From Rapana venosa (Eukaryota; Mollusca; Gastropoda; Neogastropoda; Muricidae): a stretch of DNA of 64,000 bases. Below the pieces are notes generated by a model. The model was not told the DNA's origin, made no database searches, and worked only from the letters and a program-made list of their open reading frames with translations. Location: NCBI GenBank assembly GCA_028751875.1, contig CM054135.1:60541229-60605228 (forward strand). Direction: 5' to 3'. A program made the translations under genes and the position numbers. Below are positions 35,583-56,035 of the stretch, one piece after another (the first letter of the stretch is position 1; each line of letters starts with the position of its first letter).

Positions 35583-36669
35583 TGTCACTGGTTCTTTGAG
35601 GAACTAACTCTTTGTTTTGAAACACTCCAGTGGACGTAGAACGCTGACTGAAATGCCAAGAGTTGGTTTCTCCTATCTCTCGTGAATCACATCCAAACAG
35701 AGCATAAGATGACTCAGGAATCAAGTTAAATTTCTTTTATTCTACTATATCAATTCAAAACAATACTCATTTCCAATACAAGAGTTGGAAAACAAAAAGG
35801 GAAAAATCCTTTCCATAAACACTGTGGATCAACAGCCAAAATTCTGTGACTACACTCACTACATAAGAGCTCAATCAGTTAAAATGACTTCTACAGTCCT
35901 CATAACCATAGCTCTCCTTCTATTCCTTCAGTTCTCTCCCCTTCTTCAGGCAATCGCTGCTTGCCTCCCCTTGGCTCTCGGCCTTTCCTACTCTCCTTCT
36001 ATCCCATCTTTCTTCCTTGGACTCTCCGGACTGACTGTCTCCCTCTCACTCTCTTGGCCTCTCCTCCCCTCCATTTGTCCGTCCGTTTCCCACGCCCTTC
36101 TCCTCTCCATCTGTCATCTCTCTCTCAGACTCTCCTCCCTCCAGTGTGATAACAGCCCCTTGTATATATACAGTGCCAGGGCCCCTCCTACTAGCCACTG
36201 GAAGGTTCTGGAAACTTAAGGAAGTCTCCGACCATTACCAACTACACAAACATCTCTGGTTGCCGTGAGGCCATCTGGAAACTGTTAGAACCTCTTAGAA
36301 TACTGTAAACTACACCATTCCGGAAAAGCCTAGAACTTCATAGAATACTGTAAAATATTCTGGAAACTTCATGACCAACCAAACACATGCAAGCTAAAGG
36401 TAACAACATTTCTTAACCAAAACTATTATCTCATTTAGTGCATTTGGACTTGTTAGAACTATTACTTGCTATTGGTTGCATGACTGTGTAAGAATGAGTT
36501 GAGTGCAAGCGCTTTGATTTGTCTGTGCAAGATACAGCGCTATATAAGTTCCATTTATTATTATTATTATTATTATCTCATCATCAATGCATGCATCATT
36601 AAGCCAAGAATGCCATTCATAGCAGTCCTAAAAATCTTCTCAACAAAAACTCAGAATCTGTTTGTAACA
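35583..36669 (-). repeat. 5' LTR (right), with a later insertion
   Basis: 1087 bp, longer than the left LTR because of the insertion at 36435-36570. Otherwise closely matched to 31505-32439. Confidence 0.88.
36435..36570 (+). mobile_element. 5'-truncated SINE inserted in the right LTR
   Basis: 136 bp flanked by TATTATCTCAT (36424-36434 and 36571-36581). Its end, gcgctttgatttg ... cagcgctatataa then (ATT)n, matches the 3' end of the SINE at 46439-46932. Absent from the left LTR. Confidence 0.8.
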
Positions 36670-37441
36670 CAGACGTTGGATTCAGAGCAAAATCCAAGCT
36701 GCAAGAGCGAACTGGAGGGAGAAGAACGAAACTTTGAACCTTGACAGATATGGCAACGAGCTCTGAAAGCCCACCAAGGCCATGAATGATGAGGACACAA
36801 GATCAGCTCCTATCACGATTGGAAAGAGATCAGAAGATAAGTCACAGAGATGAATGCAGAAAACTGCTTTACAGACAACAACGACCAGGTCTGCAATATC
36901 ACAGTGCCTGAGGATAGAAAACGGCAAGTTCATGACATTATGAAGAACCATTAGGGCTGCCAAGACCCTTCAGAGTACATGAATAGACCCTTCAACAGAA
37001 AAAAAAACCTAGAAGAAGCCCTTAATACCTTAAAGCCCAAAAAATCTCCTGCCCTGATGCTAGAACACCTTGGCACCAGAGCAACATCCAAACTCCTTGA
37101 TCTCTTCAACAACAGCTGGAGGACAGGGCATGTTCCACAAACTTGGAAAAAGTTTGACATAGTACCCATCCACATGACGGCAAAGGACCGAACAAACTCA
37201 GAGAGCCACCGTCCAGTCAGTTTTACCATTTGTGTAGGCAGGCTTATGGAGCAAATTATCAATACCTGCTTAGTGTGGCACTTGGAGAAGAACAACATCA
37301 TTACTTCAGAGCAGGCAAGATTTACACATCATTTCACAGAGAATCAAGTGACTTTCATAGCCTAGAAGATCAAGATGATTTCCTGGAGACACAACACACA
37401 ATGACAGTCTGGATAGATGTGGAGAAGGCCTATCTTAAGGT
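36670..37441 (+). mobile_element. Jockey-like LINE, reverse transcriptase part
   Basis: Shows NRPFNRKKNLEEALNTLKP, RTGHVPQTWKK, a degraded RPVSFT block, LVWHLEKNNIITSEQA and WIDVEKAYLKV, the ordered RT motifs of Jockey-clade elements, with stops and shifts. Continues after insertions at 37906, 38293 and 40326. Confidence 0.8.
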
Positions 37442-37912
37442 TTGAAGCTATACCAGAGCTGTGTTGTGTCTACGCTCCTGTACGGTTCTGAGTGCTGGAG
37501 GATGACGGAAGTGGATCTTACCAAACTTCGATCCTTCCACACCATATGCCTGCGAAGAAGTCTCCGATCTTTTGGCCAGAGAAGATCTCCAATGAAGACC
37601 TACTACGGAGATGCAGGCAAGAAGACATGGGAACCATCATCACCAGACAACCGTGGAAGTGGATTGGGCACATTCTCCGAAGAGACCCACAGTCAATCGC
37701 AAGAACAGCATTGCACTGGACCCCAGAAGGAAGGAGAAAGAAAGGAAGACCAAAAGCAATGTGGAGGAGAACTGTAGAAAGTGAGGTGAAGGCCATGCAG
37801 CACTCTTGGGGATCAGTGACTAGGTTGGCCCAGGAAAGGCAGGAGTGGAAGTGCTTTGTTGCTGCCCCACAACCTGCTGGGTGTAATGGCTAATGATGAT
37901 GATGAAATGGAG
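37442..37912 (+). mobile_element. RTE-type LINE 3' end nested in the Jockey-like LINE
   Basis: Translates as LYQSCVVSTLLYGSECW, then after a frameshift ISNEDLLRRC, WKWIGHILRR and WTPEGRRKKGRPK, the conserved C-terminus of RTE-like ORF2. Ends with a short (ATG)n tail typical of the clade. The element at 44630-45350 is from the same family. Confidence 0.82.
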
Positions 37913-38055
37913 CATACAGCCAAACGAAGACCTTGTCCTGTGGTGCTCAGAAAATTATCTAACAACTCCCAACAACAGACTGCAGCAAGCACTGAACATG
38001 CTTCAAGCCTGGACAAAACACAGGCTTGTGAAGATCAATGCCAAGAAAACAATGT

Positions 38056-38125
<70 letters not shown>

Positions 38126-38224
38126 AAATGATGTGTAAATCTTGCCTGCTCTGAACACGGGGACTGGATGTAAAAAAGCACACGAGTGCTTTTTCCATTA
38201 TCCTCGAGAGAAAAAAAAGAAAAA

Positions 38225-38292
<68 letters not shown>

Positions 38293-38941
38293 GCCTCTGA
38301 CAACAGAAGAGAAGTCCACCCTGCACATAAATGGATAGACCTTGCTTGCTGAGAAACCCCCCACGTCCTTGGCAGGAACAACTTAGGGTGCAGACGCCAT
38401 AACTCTCAAAAGGCTCCTCATTTGCAGAATTAGACCAGTGCTTGAATATGGCATGACAGATGAGGCACTACTACCAAGTTCAACTTTGATTGAGTTAGCA
38501 AGGTGCAGAATCAGACAACTCACATTATCAATTAATGCCAGTATCAGACCTCGAGACCATTACAGGACTGTAGTCTCTTGAAGATCGCTGAGACACGAAG
38601 ATTTTCACCCAGAATACCAAATTCAAGAGGCTTCAAGACCACCCCATGAAAAGAAGACTGCCCCAACCAGCAAAAGGATGACTAAAGAGAACCAGCTTCA
38701 TTCACAAGAGCAGGATGCTTAAAAAACAACATCAGGACATCTTTGACAATGACCCCAACAAGATTTCAGACCCTACAGTCCAACAGAAATATTAATCTAA
38801 ACATCAATCCTTCACTCTTGCCTTCCTTTGCAGGAGTCTTACAGTAGTCCTGCAATGGATACTGTCCCATTGCAATATGCTTGGCAATGAGGCTGCTAAC
38901 TCCCTGGCAAAGGAAGGCACAAGGCAAGAGCAGGAGGATAG
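37913..38941 (+). mobile_element. Jockey-like LINE continued (palm to RNase H), interrupted
   Basis: Resumes with DLVLWCSENYLTTPNNRLQQ and WTKHRLVKINAKKT, is split by (CT)n and a SINE tail at 38056-38292, then continues as a decayed SKVQNQ-like and KSRML-like region, ending with the RNase H motif LQWILSHCNMLGNEAANSLA (38845-38910). Confidence 0.72.
38056..38292. repeat. (CT)n tracts flanking a family A SINE tail
   Basis: (CT)n at 38056-38122 and 38230-38292; between them 38155-38212 matches the family A SINE tail (ggggactggatgtaaaaaag and ttccattatcctcg). Confidence 0.8.
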
Positions 38942-39030
38942 TATATGATCACACCCACAAGCCATTACTCCCATCCCACATTTGATGTGAGTGTGGATGT
39001 GGTGGATTGGGGTGGTTTGTGTGTGTGTGC

Positions 39031-39080
<50 letters not shown>

Positions 39081-39924
39081 GAGGGGTCTATTTGAGTGGG
39101 GGGGGGAACACAGTTTGGGTTTTTGTTGTGGGTGGGTTGTTTTTTTAAGGGGGGGGGGGGGGGGGGGGGGGTGTGTTGTTTGTTTTGGTTTTTTGCTCGT
39201 TTTTTCCTCTTTTTTTTTTTGGGGGGGGGGGGGGGGAGATTGGAATTTTTTCTTTGTTTTGGGTTTGTTTGGTTTTGAGGTTTTTTTCCTTTCTTTTCCT
39301 TTCTTTATTTTGTTTGGTTTTTCTTTTAGTTTTGTTCTCGCTTTTTTTCCATCTCTTTTTGTGGAACACAACATAACATGAAACATAACATGTAAATCCA
39401 CCAAGGAAAACAAAAATAAAGGAAAGGAAAACAATGGTGCCCTATGACTGACATTGCAACTTAGAGGGGGAAAAAGAAGAAAAAGGAGAAATGATGCGAA
39501 AGGAAATTTTTGTAAATGAATTAAACATATTCACAAGTAGAGAAGTATGAAAGAATGTGAGAATGTTTACAGACCAACAGACTTTTGGCCCAGGAACATA
39601 GAAGACGCTGAAGAGAGGAAACCAGAGCCTTACTGGCAAGGACATATCAACTTGAAAAGAAGGAACAGGACAAGACTAATCACATACCTGGCCAATCAAA
39701 CTGCCAGGCACAACCCTATGCCAACTCATCCTGCCGTAGAACAACGTTACAGAAAAGACCAAACATAGACATCCCTGAGGGAAGCAGACCAACAGAGGAT
39801 CCCAATTGGATTGCAGCAGATGACTGAAGAAGAACTGTGAAGCTGAAGTATGAAAGCACCCCAGGAACAGAAAATCAGAACAGAGGAAAAAGGAAGAAGG
39901 AGGCAAGGAAAGGAAACTACAAGC

Positions 39925-39994
<70 letters not shown>

Positions 39995-40118
39995 CCATTG
40001 GCCCATACATGAAGGGAGTTGCAAACTGCTTAGTATTTTGGTGGGGGTAAAAGCAATAGTAAAAAAACAACATGTTATTGTATAACAAAAAATCACTACA
40101 AAAATGGGGATAACAATA

Positions 40119-40170
<52 letters not shown>

Positions 40171-40325
40171 ATGCATGCTCAATTATTCATGTCCATCACA
40201 ATAGCAGTAGGAAAACAAAAATTCCCTATTCAGTATCCCTGAGACTATGTATGTGCTTATATCACTTCGTAGTTGCTGACAGGAACAACTGAAATCTGAT
40301 CTCCATTAAAAAATAAAAATAAAAA
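38942..40325 (+). mobile_element. Unrecognised 1.38-kb insertion with 16-bp target-site duplication
   Basis: Flanked by identical AAGAGCAGGAGGATAG (38926-38941 and 40326-40341), and the LINE reading frame (EQEDR...) resumes right after the second copy. It ends in an A-rich tail, as expected for LINE-mobilised sequence. Inside are a GT/GC tract (39018-39077), two long G runs (39150-39172, 39221-39236), GA repeats (39931-39990, 40122-40168) and about 500 bp (39440-39900) of sequence I do not recognise. Confidence 0.75.
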
Positions 40326-40690
40326 AAGAGCAGGAGGATAGGGTCTGTGTGATTTTTCTAAAGCAAAGGCCATCATCAAGGCTAAGTAGCACAACAAGTG
40401 AATACAACATCCATACTATAAGAGGTCAGACCCCTACTACCTACTGACACACAGGAAGCCACTGCCTGAACTACCATATGTACCCGAAACCCCACACAGG
40501 CCACACAGAGGAAAGCCCATGTGAGACTGGCAGACAGACAAGTCAAGTCAGACAACAGAACATGTATTGCATTCCTGCCTGCCACATGAGGCACTCAGAA
40601 AGACCCCACTCCAGTGGCTCAGAAGCTCTATGAAGACTGAGAGGACCTGCAGCATACAGCTGCCTTCATTACAGAGACTGAACTATCCAT
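40326..40690 (+). mobile_element. Jockey-like LINE, C-terminal end
   Basis: Across frames reads SKAKAIIKAK, HMYPKPHTGHTEESPCETG (zinc-knuckle-like tail of Jockey ORF2) and LYED...DLQHTAAFITETELSI. Confidence 0.7.
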
Positions 40691-40805
40691 ATTATGAATG
40701 CACCCCTCCCCCCACCCCCCCACCACAACCGCAATAACTGTATAAACACATAGTTAGATAAGATAATTTCACAAAATGAAACTCATAATACTTTACATAA
40801 GAAGG

Positions 40806-41030
40806 AAGGTAGCAGGATGATTTAGTCTTTCATCTGCCTAACAAGTAAACCGTGAGAGCCTTGGTTCGATTCCTAGCCTTGCCGTTCTCCCCCAGTTTGA
40901 CGAGAAAGTTGAACTGAATGTCCAGTCTTTTGGAGGAGACTGAATCGGTGGGACCCGTGTGCTTATGGACGTCTCTGCGACAAAAGAGCCCTGGACAGTT
41001 GAAAATGAAAAAGAGCAGGGAGGTACCTCC
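40806..41030 (+). mobile_element. tRNA-derived SINE, another family
   Basis: B box GGTTCGATTCC at 40863-40873; the body has ggaggagactgaatcggtgg then gacccgtgtg, resembling the shared core of other SINEs here, and ends in agagcagggaggtacctccc. Confidence 0.55.
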
Positions 41031-41257
41031 CGTGTGGTGAGTTGGGTGTTGATGTTTATGGAAACCTTGAATAATCCTGTTGCTCATAAAATTACAATTA
41101 TGCAGACAATATTGCTTTAATTTCTGATTCCCTAGTAGACATTCAAAAGAAAAGAAAATACCTGGAAAAGTACTGTAAAAAAAAAAAAAGGGAGGGGGAT
41201 TAATTGTGAATATAGACAAAACCAAAGTCATCAGCTTCAGCAGTCTATTGACAAAGA

Positions 41258-42310
41258 TGGTCGTTTGGGGACATGCAGGATACATTGGTTGACAATTTAC
41301 TCCAGGTCGGTCTGTCTTCATCCCTTCACAGCATGCAATGCTGTGATGTAAAGGATGATCCAATTTTTGATGTTCTAATGAGTTCTTCGTCTGTTTTTCC
41401 ATGTGTCTTCCAAGTGTCCCTTGTAGGACCGCCTTGGCAAGAGAGTTATGACACATGACGTGACTGAACCATGCCAGCTTCCTCCTCTTTACAAAAGCCA
41501 GATGGGGTTGTTCCTGTGGCCCAGCTTTCATGACCATCTCTTGCTACACTGACTTGTTGGAGTTCCGTAGTCCTGCCAGGAAATTTTTAGAAACCTAAAT
41601 TATTTTCATTTTGAAGGCTCAGATGTTCTTTTCCATTTCTGCAGTCAAGGTCCAGTTTCCACACTCGTACAAAAAGGTAAAGGTGTTGCATAACCTATAA
41701 GATCATAGGGGAACGAGGCATCAGAGACCTCACTTCTCTAGGGGCCAGCATATTTAGGGCAGCGCCCATTTCTTCTCCCTCGCTGCTTTACCTTTCCTGA
41801 CCCTAAAAAGGCAGGTACCCATTTACAGCTGGGTGAACTGGGAGAACTGTACTGAAGCCAAGGCGCACAAATGGTCACCCATCCAAGTGGTAACCACGCT
41901 GGACGCTGCTTAATTAACTTCTGCTGGGGCAAAGCAAGTGCTTTGACCACTGAGCTATCCATTCCCCAATACACAACAATATGAAAATGTGGAGTGTTCT
42001 AACCAATTTTAATCTTGTTGGGAAGCTGATCTATTTGCTTTTCGAAGTCGTGATCAACTTTTGCCATGACTAAGGTTGCAAGGGCTAGTCTGAACTTTAC
42101 TTCAGCTGCAGAGCAGTCATTTTTGGTCAGTGTGGACCCAAGATACTTGAAGGAGTCTATTTCTTCAAGTTGCTGACCAATCATGATGATAGTAACGGTT
42201 ACATTGCTGGTGCTGTTTACCATTACCCTGCTCTTCTCTGCACTAATCTGGCTGTATAATACAAGGACTGCACTGCTGGCATTGTTATAAAGTGCCTCAG
42301 TGATCACTAA
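41258..42310 (-). mobile_element. RTE-type LINE 3' half, split by a SINE
   Basis: Minus-strand translation of 41968-42310 gives SQISAEKSRVMVNS and DSFKYLGSTLTKN; 41258-41688 gives the ETWTL-like region, VKRRKLAWFSHVMCHNSLAK and VLQGTL. Both are standard RTE ORF2 motifs. The SINE at 41689-41967 interrupts it. Confidence 0.82.
41689..41967 (-). mobile_element. Chimeric tRNA/5S-rRNA SINE, family C, copy 1
   Basis: On the minus strand an A-box-like TAGCTCAGTGG (41947-41957) with tRNA-like flanks is followed not by a B box but by AAGCAGCGTCCAGC ... ACTTGGATGGGTGACC (41873-41911), which closely resembles the internal control region of 5S rRNA. A domain with cagttcacccagctgtaaat and gggtacctgc follows. 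Ends ataggttatg. Confidence 0.75.
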
Positions 42311-42348
42311 TACTTTCTCAATGTTGAAAGTTTCTGAGGGTTTGCCAC

Positions 42349-42645
42349 AGGGTTGCCAAGGTCCACATTGGAATTTGTTGTTATGTAAAAAAAAAATACA
42401 ATGTTAAGATTGTCTTCAGACATAACAACCACTTGCCATAACAGCATGCACTGTTCTTTAAAGGAGAAAAAAATCCTCGGAAGTCTAATATGGCTGCTGG
42501 TGTGGCAAGGTACTTGAAAAGAGTCATAAGTGTAATCTTCTCACCCAGTAAGTATTTCCTGTCTTCCTGTGATTCAAAGGTGGAATGAGTGAGTCAGAGT
42601 GCATGTTCAGAATGATCCCTAGGGTGAACAAGCAACAGTATATCC
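42349..42645 (+). repeat. Dispersed repeat, family F, copy 2
   Basis: Collinear with 29487-29790; see that entry for shared blocks. Confidence 0.6.
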
Positions 42646-42799
42646 CCTCCTTTGTATGTGTGCTCCTTGTGTGTGTGTGTGTGTGTGTGTGCTCCTTATG
42701 TGTGTGTGTTTCTTCTTCCAGGGGAGGGACCATAATCAACAAGCTGACTATTCTGTCACTTTTGGAGTAGGTCAGAAGCATGGGGGGGGGGGGGGGGGG

Positions 42800-43330
42800 G
42801 GGGAATCCTATTCAGTCTGGAGGCCCTTGACACAAAGGTGTCGATGGTTGTGACATCCACGATGTTCTATTGCAGGTTGTTCTAGTCTCGGATTGTTCTT
42901 GGTAGGAAAGATTGTTGCTGATGTTGTGTGGGACATCTTGGTTGTACATATTGATAGATGTGGCCTCTCCTCTGTCGAACTACAGGAGTCTCTAGCTTTT
43001 GTTTCATACTATTCATACATACCATTTCATGTTGGATTTTGTATAGCATGGTGAGACAAGCAGTTGGCCTCCTGTCCTGTAGTGAGGGCCATCCCAATCT
43101 ATCAATCATGTTGGATACGCTGGATAGCCTCAACCTTATCTATACTCTCCTGTGTGTAGGGCTCCCATACTGATGCAGTATATTCCATGATGGGTGGTAC
43201 AAGGGTCTTGTATGCTGTCTCTTTGATTTTTCGGGAGCTTATCTTCAGATTTCTCTTTAAGAAGCCAAGCTTTGGTGAAGCACAGTCCGAGGTATTTGAC
43301 ATTGTGGATGATCTTCAATATGTGCCCATA
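42800..43330 (-). mobile_element. CR1/Daphne-like LINE 3' end
   Basis: Minus frames give LGFLKRNLKISSRKIKETAY, VWEPYTQESIDKVEAIQR, then LGWPSLQDRRPTACLTMLYK and SFLPRTIRD, ending VDVTTIDTFVSRASRLNR. These are the C-terminal motifs of CR1-group ORF2, broken by shifts and stops. A G run (42782-42803) abuts its end. Confidence 0.8.
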
Positions 43331-43695
43331 AAGTTGATACTGGGGTAGGGGCAGGCTTTTTCTGCTGCGGGTTGTTGTTGTTGTCTAATATAGGCCTAAT
43401 CTATTGAGAATAGGACTTGAAGCAGAAGCTGGCATGTGGCCCACACACACACTCGAAAATTTAAGCATGAGTACTCCATGAGAACATACTAGGCACATTA
43501 AAACTTTGTCCATCCACATCCAGCAAACACATATATGACATAATCACTGAAGGCAATTATGTTTATTATCTTGGAGATGAATTTGATATTTGATCTGCAT
43601 TTTGGACACATCATTGGTCAAACTTCTGTTGAGCAGATTGCTAAGCAAATGTGGTACAGTGTGTGTGTGTGTGTGTGTGTGTGTGGTGTATACAT

Positions 43696-43736
<41 letters not shown>

Positions 43737-43813
43737 CACTGAGTGTTCAAGATTCACAAAGTGGAACACTGAGAAACTGAAACAGTAGGTTTCTTTTTTT
43801 GTTTTGGATTTTC

Positions 43814-43826
43814 CCGGTTCTGCGCA
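43814..43826 (+). promoter_or_regulatory. Promoter motif CCGGTTCTGCGCA of UBE2D paralogue 2
   Basis: Identical to the 13-bp motif upstream of the other E2 gene and at a similar distance (106 bp) from the ATG. Confidence 0.5.
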
Positions 43827-43841
43827 ATTCTGTATGGCAAT

Positions 43842-43853
43842 CGCGCATGCGCA
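43842..43853 (+). promoter_or_regulatory. NRF-1-like palindromic site
   Basis: CGCGCATGCGCA fits the NRF-1 consensus YGCGCAYGCGCR exactly and lies 79 bp upstream of the ATG, as in many housekeeping promoters. Binding is inferred. Confidence 0.55.
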
Positions 43854-43931
43854 AGATACTGGGTATTTTTCGTTCCTGTTGTCATACGCAGTGGTGGCGA
43901 CTGCTCGAAGCGTACACACAGATCATTCACT

Positions 43932-54387
<10,456 letters not shown>

Positions 54388-54764
54388 CAAGACGCAGGAG
54401 GGAGGTCTGTGAATAGCATCTTGATACAGAGTTGGGTGACTGTTTTGATTGAGGTGTTTTCTTTTTATCTCCCCTACTCCCAACCCAATGGACAGGGCAG
54501 CTTGGGTTGACATACTTGATTTCCAAGGATAGTGATGAGTAGTTCAGAAGTATGTTATGAACTACCTCTCTTGTGAGCTAATGTTGTACTGTTATGGATA
54601 TCAGCTTGTTGCAGTGTGCTTTGCTGTCTCTGACCATGTCATAAAACAGTACAGGTATCTGTTGCTGGAGATCTTAGGTGACCAGCTCCGATAAGGTGTT
54701 TTTTTTCTGTTTTGTTTTTTTGGAACTCCAGTCTTATCTGATCATTCAAAATCTGTATATCTGT

Positions 54765-54770
54765 AATAAA
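54765..54770 (+). terminator. Candidate poly(A) signal of UBE2D paralogue 2
   Basis: AATAAA 378 bp after the stop, followed by a GT-rich stretch (gtgtgtgaaagtgtgttgtg) that suits a downstream element. Confidence 0.65.
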
Positions 54771-54799
54771 GAAGTAAAGTGTGTGAAAGTGTGTTGTGA

Positions 54800-55988
54800 A
54801 AAGTGAGATTTATTTCCCCCAAAACGAATCATGTCTATAGATACTACAATTCAAGTTTAATTGATGGCACATTCTTGATCTTTATTTTTGTTTGCTTTTC
54901 CAGTTTATCCTGTTATATCTGTTGTACTAGTATAGGATCTGAATTGACTTATTACATGAATTTCTTGAAGTCTATGAAGTTTACTTAATTTGAATAGATA
55001 TGTGTAATTACATATCATTATTAACTGTAAGCATTACAGGGTTTGCATGCTTTTTAAAACTTCATGAAACTCCTTGAAACTTAAGTAACTAAAATGACAA
55101 CCTTTAACAAGAACTTCATTGAAAAACCTATGGAAAAATTGTCATTATGGATGATAAACTTAAGGTTCAGTTTTTATGCATAAAGATAAAGAATGGTTCA
55201 AATGTGTGCAACAATGCGAATGAAACAAACAAGACATAGCAGATGACACCCTCTCCTGAGGGAGGTTATTACAAATATGGCCATGGGCAGTAAGTCTCTG
55301 AAAGATGTCTATCAATATCCCAGTTGGGTGAATTTGTGTCAAGAGTTCAAACCAACAAAGCAAGGCAGAATTTGTGCATTAAACCTGTGCAGCTGATGAA
55401 AACAGAGCTCAGAGGCTAGATTAACAAGTAGCAAGAAACAAGACCCATGATTTGGTTGCACATTTCAGAAATAGCATTAACCTGCAGGCAAAGGTGAGCA
55501 AGAGTTTGAATCTGGAGCTAATTTCAAAGAGCTGATTTGGCCCTTTGTTTGGACTCTGGCTGCTATGAAACAGGTCCAAAGCAACAACATTTTATTGCAA
55601 CCAGTGCCCAACTTTCAGCTCTAAATGAAATTAGTTGCTGGTTTTGATTTTATGAAAAACATGAACAAGACAAGTGGTCATTGTACTTTCAGTTTCCACA
55701 AGAGAATATTTCATGTCAAAGTATAGCACTCTGTTCTTTGTTAACTGAATCGGTAGATGTGGCATCCAGGTTTGTTAGGAGATAGTTCTGAACCTGGAAG
55801 AATTTGTTCACAGCTAATTTTAAAATTCAGAAGATTTTTTTTTGGGGGGGAGTTGCATGAACTATACAAATCAATGTCAGTATGAGTTTGCCATACAGCA
55901 TAATGATTTGACAAACTTGGATATTGTGCCTAAAAGTATTGTTAGTGGAACTATCTCTCCTCTCACAGTACATGCACACACACACACA

Positions 55989-56035
<47 letters not shown>

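Larger units (their letters stand above)
31505..36669 (-). mobile_element. Ty3/gypsy-type LTR retrotransposon, gag-protease only
   Basis: Two direct LTRs (31505-32439 and 35583-36669) each begin TGTCAC and end GTAACA. The element reads on the minus strand: the right LTR is its 5' LTR. Just inside it is a primer-binding-like TTGGGGGCCAAGCCGGGAT, similar to tRNA-Pro type sites. Just before the 3' LTR is a purine tract AAGTGGGGGGTAA. Only Gag and an aspartic protease domain are encoded. Reverse transcriptase, RNase H and integrase are missing from the 3.1-kb interior, so it is non-autonomous or deleted. No flanking target-site duplication is visible (left caac, right caga). Confidence 0.88.
43331..43931. 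other. Upstream region of UBE2D paralogue 2
   Basis: Contains (GT)n and (AC)n at 43660-43735, then GC-richer promoter-like DNA from about 43800. No gene recognised. Confidence 0.65.
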
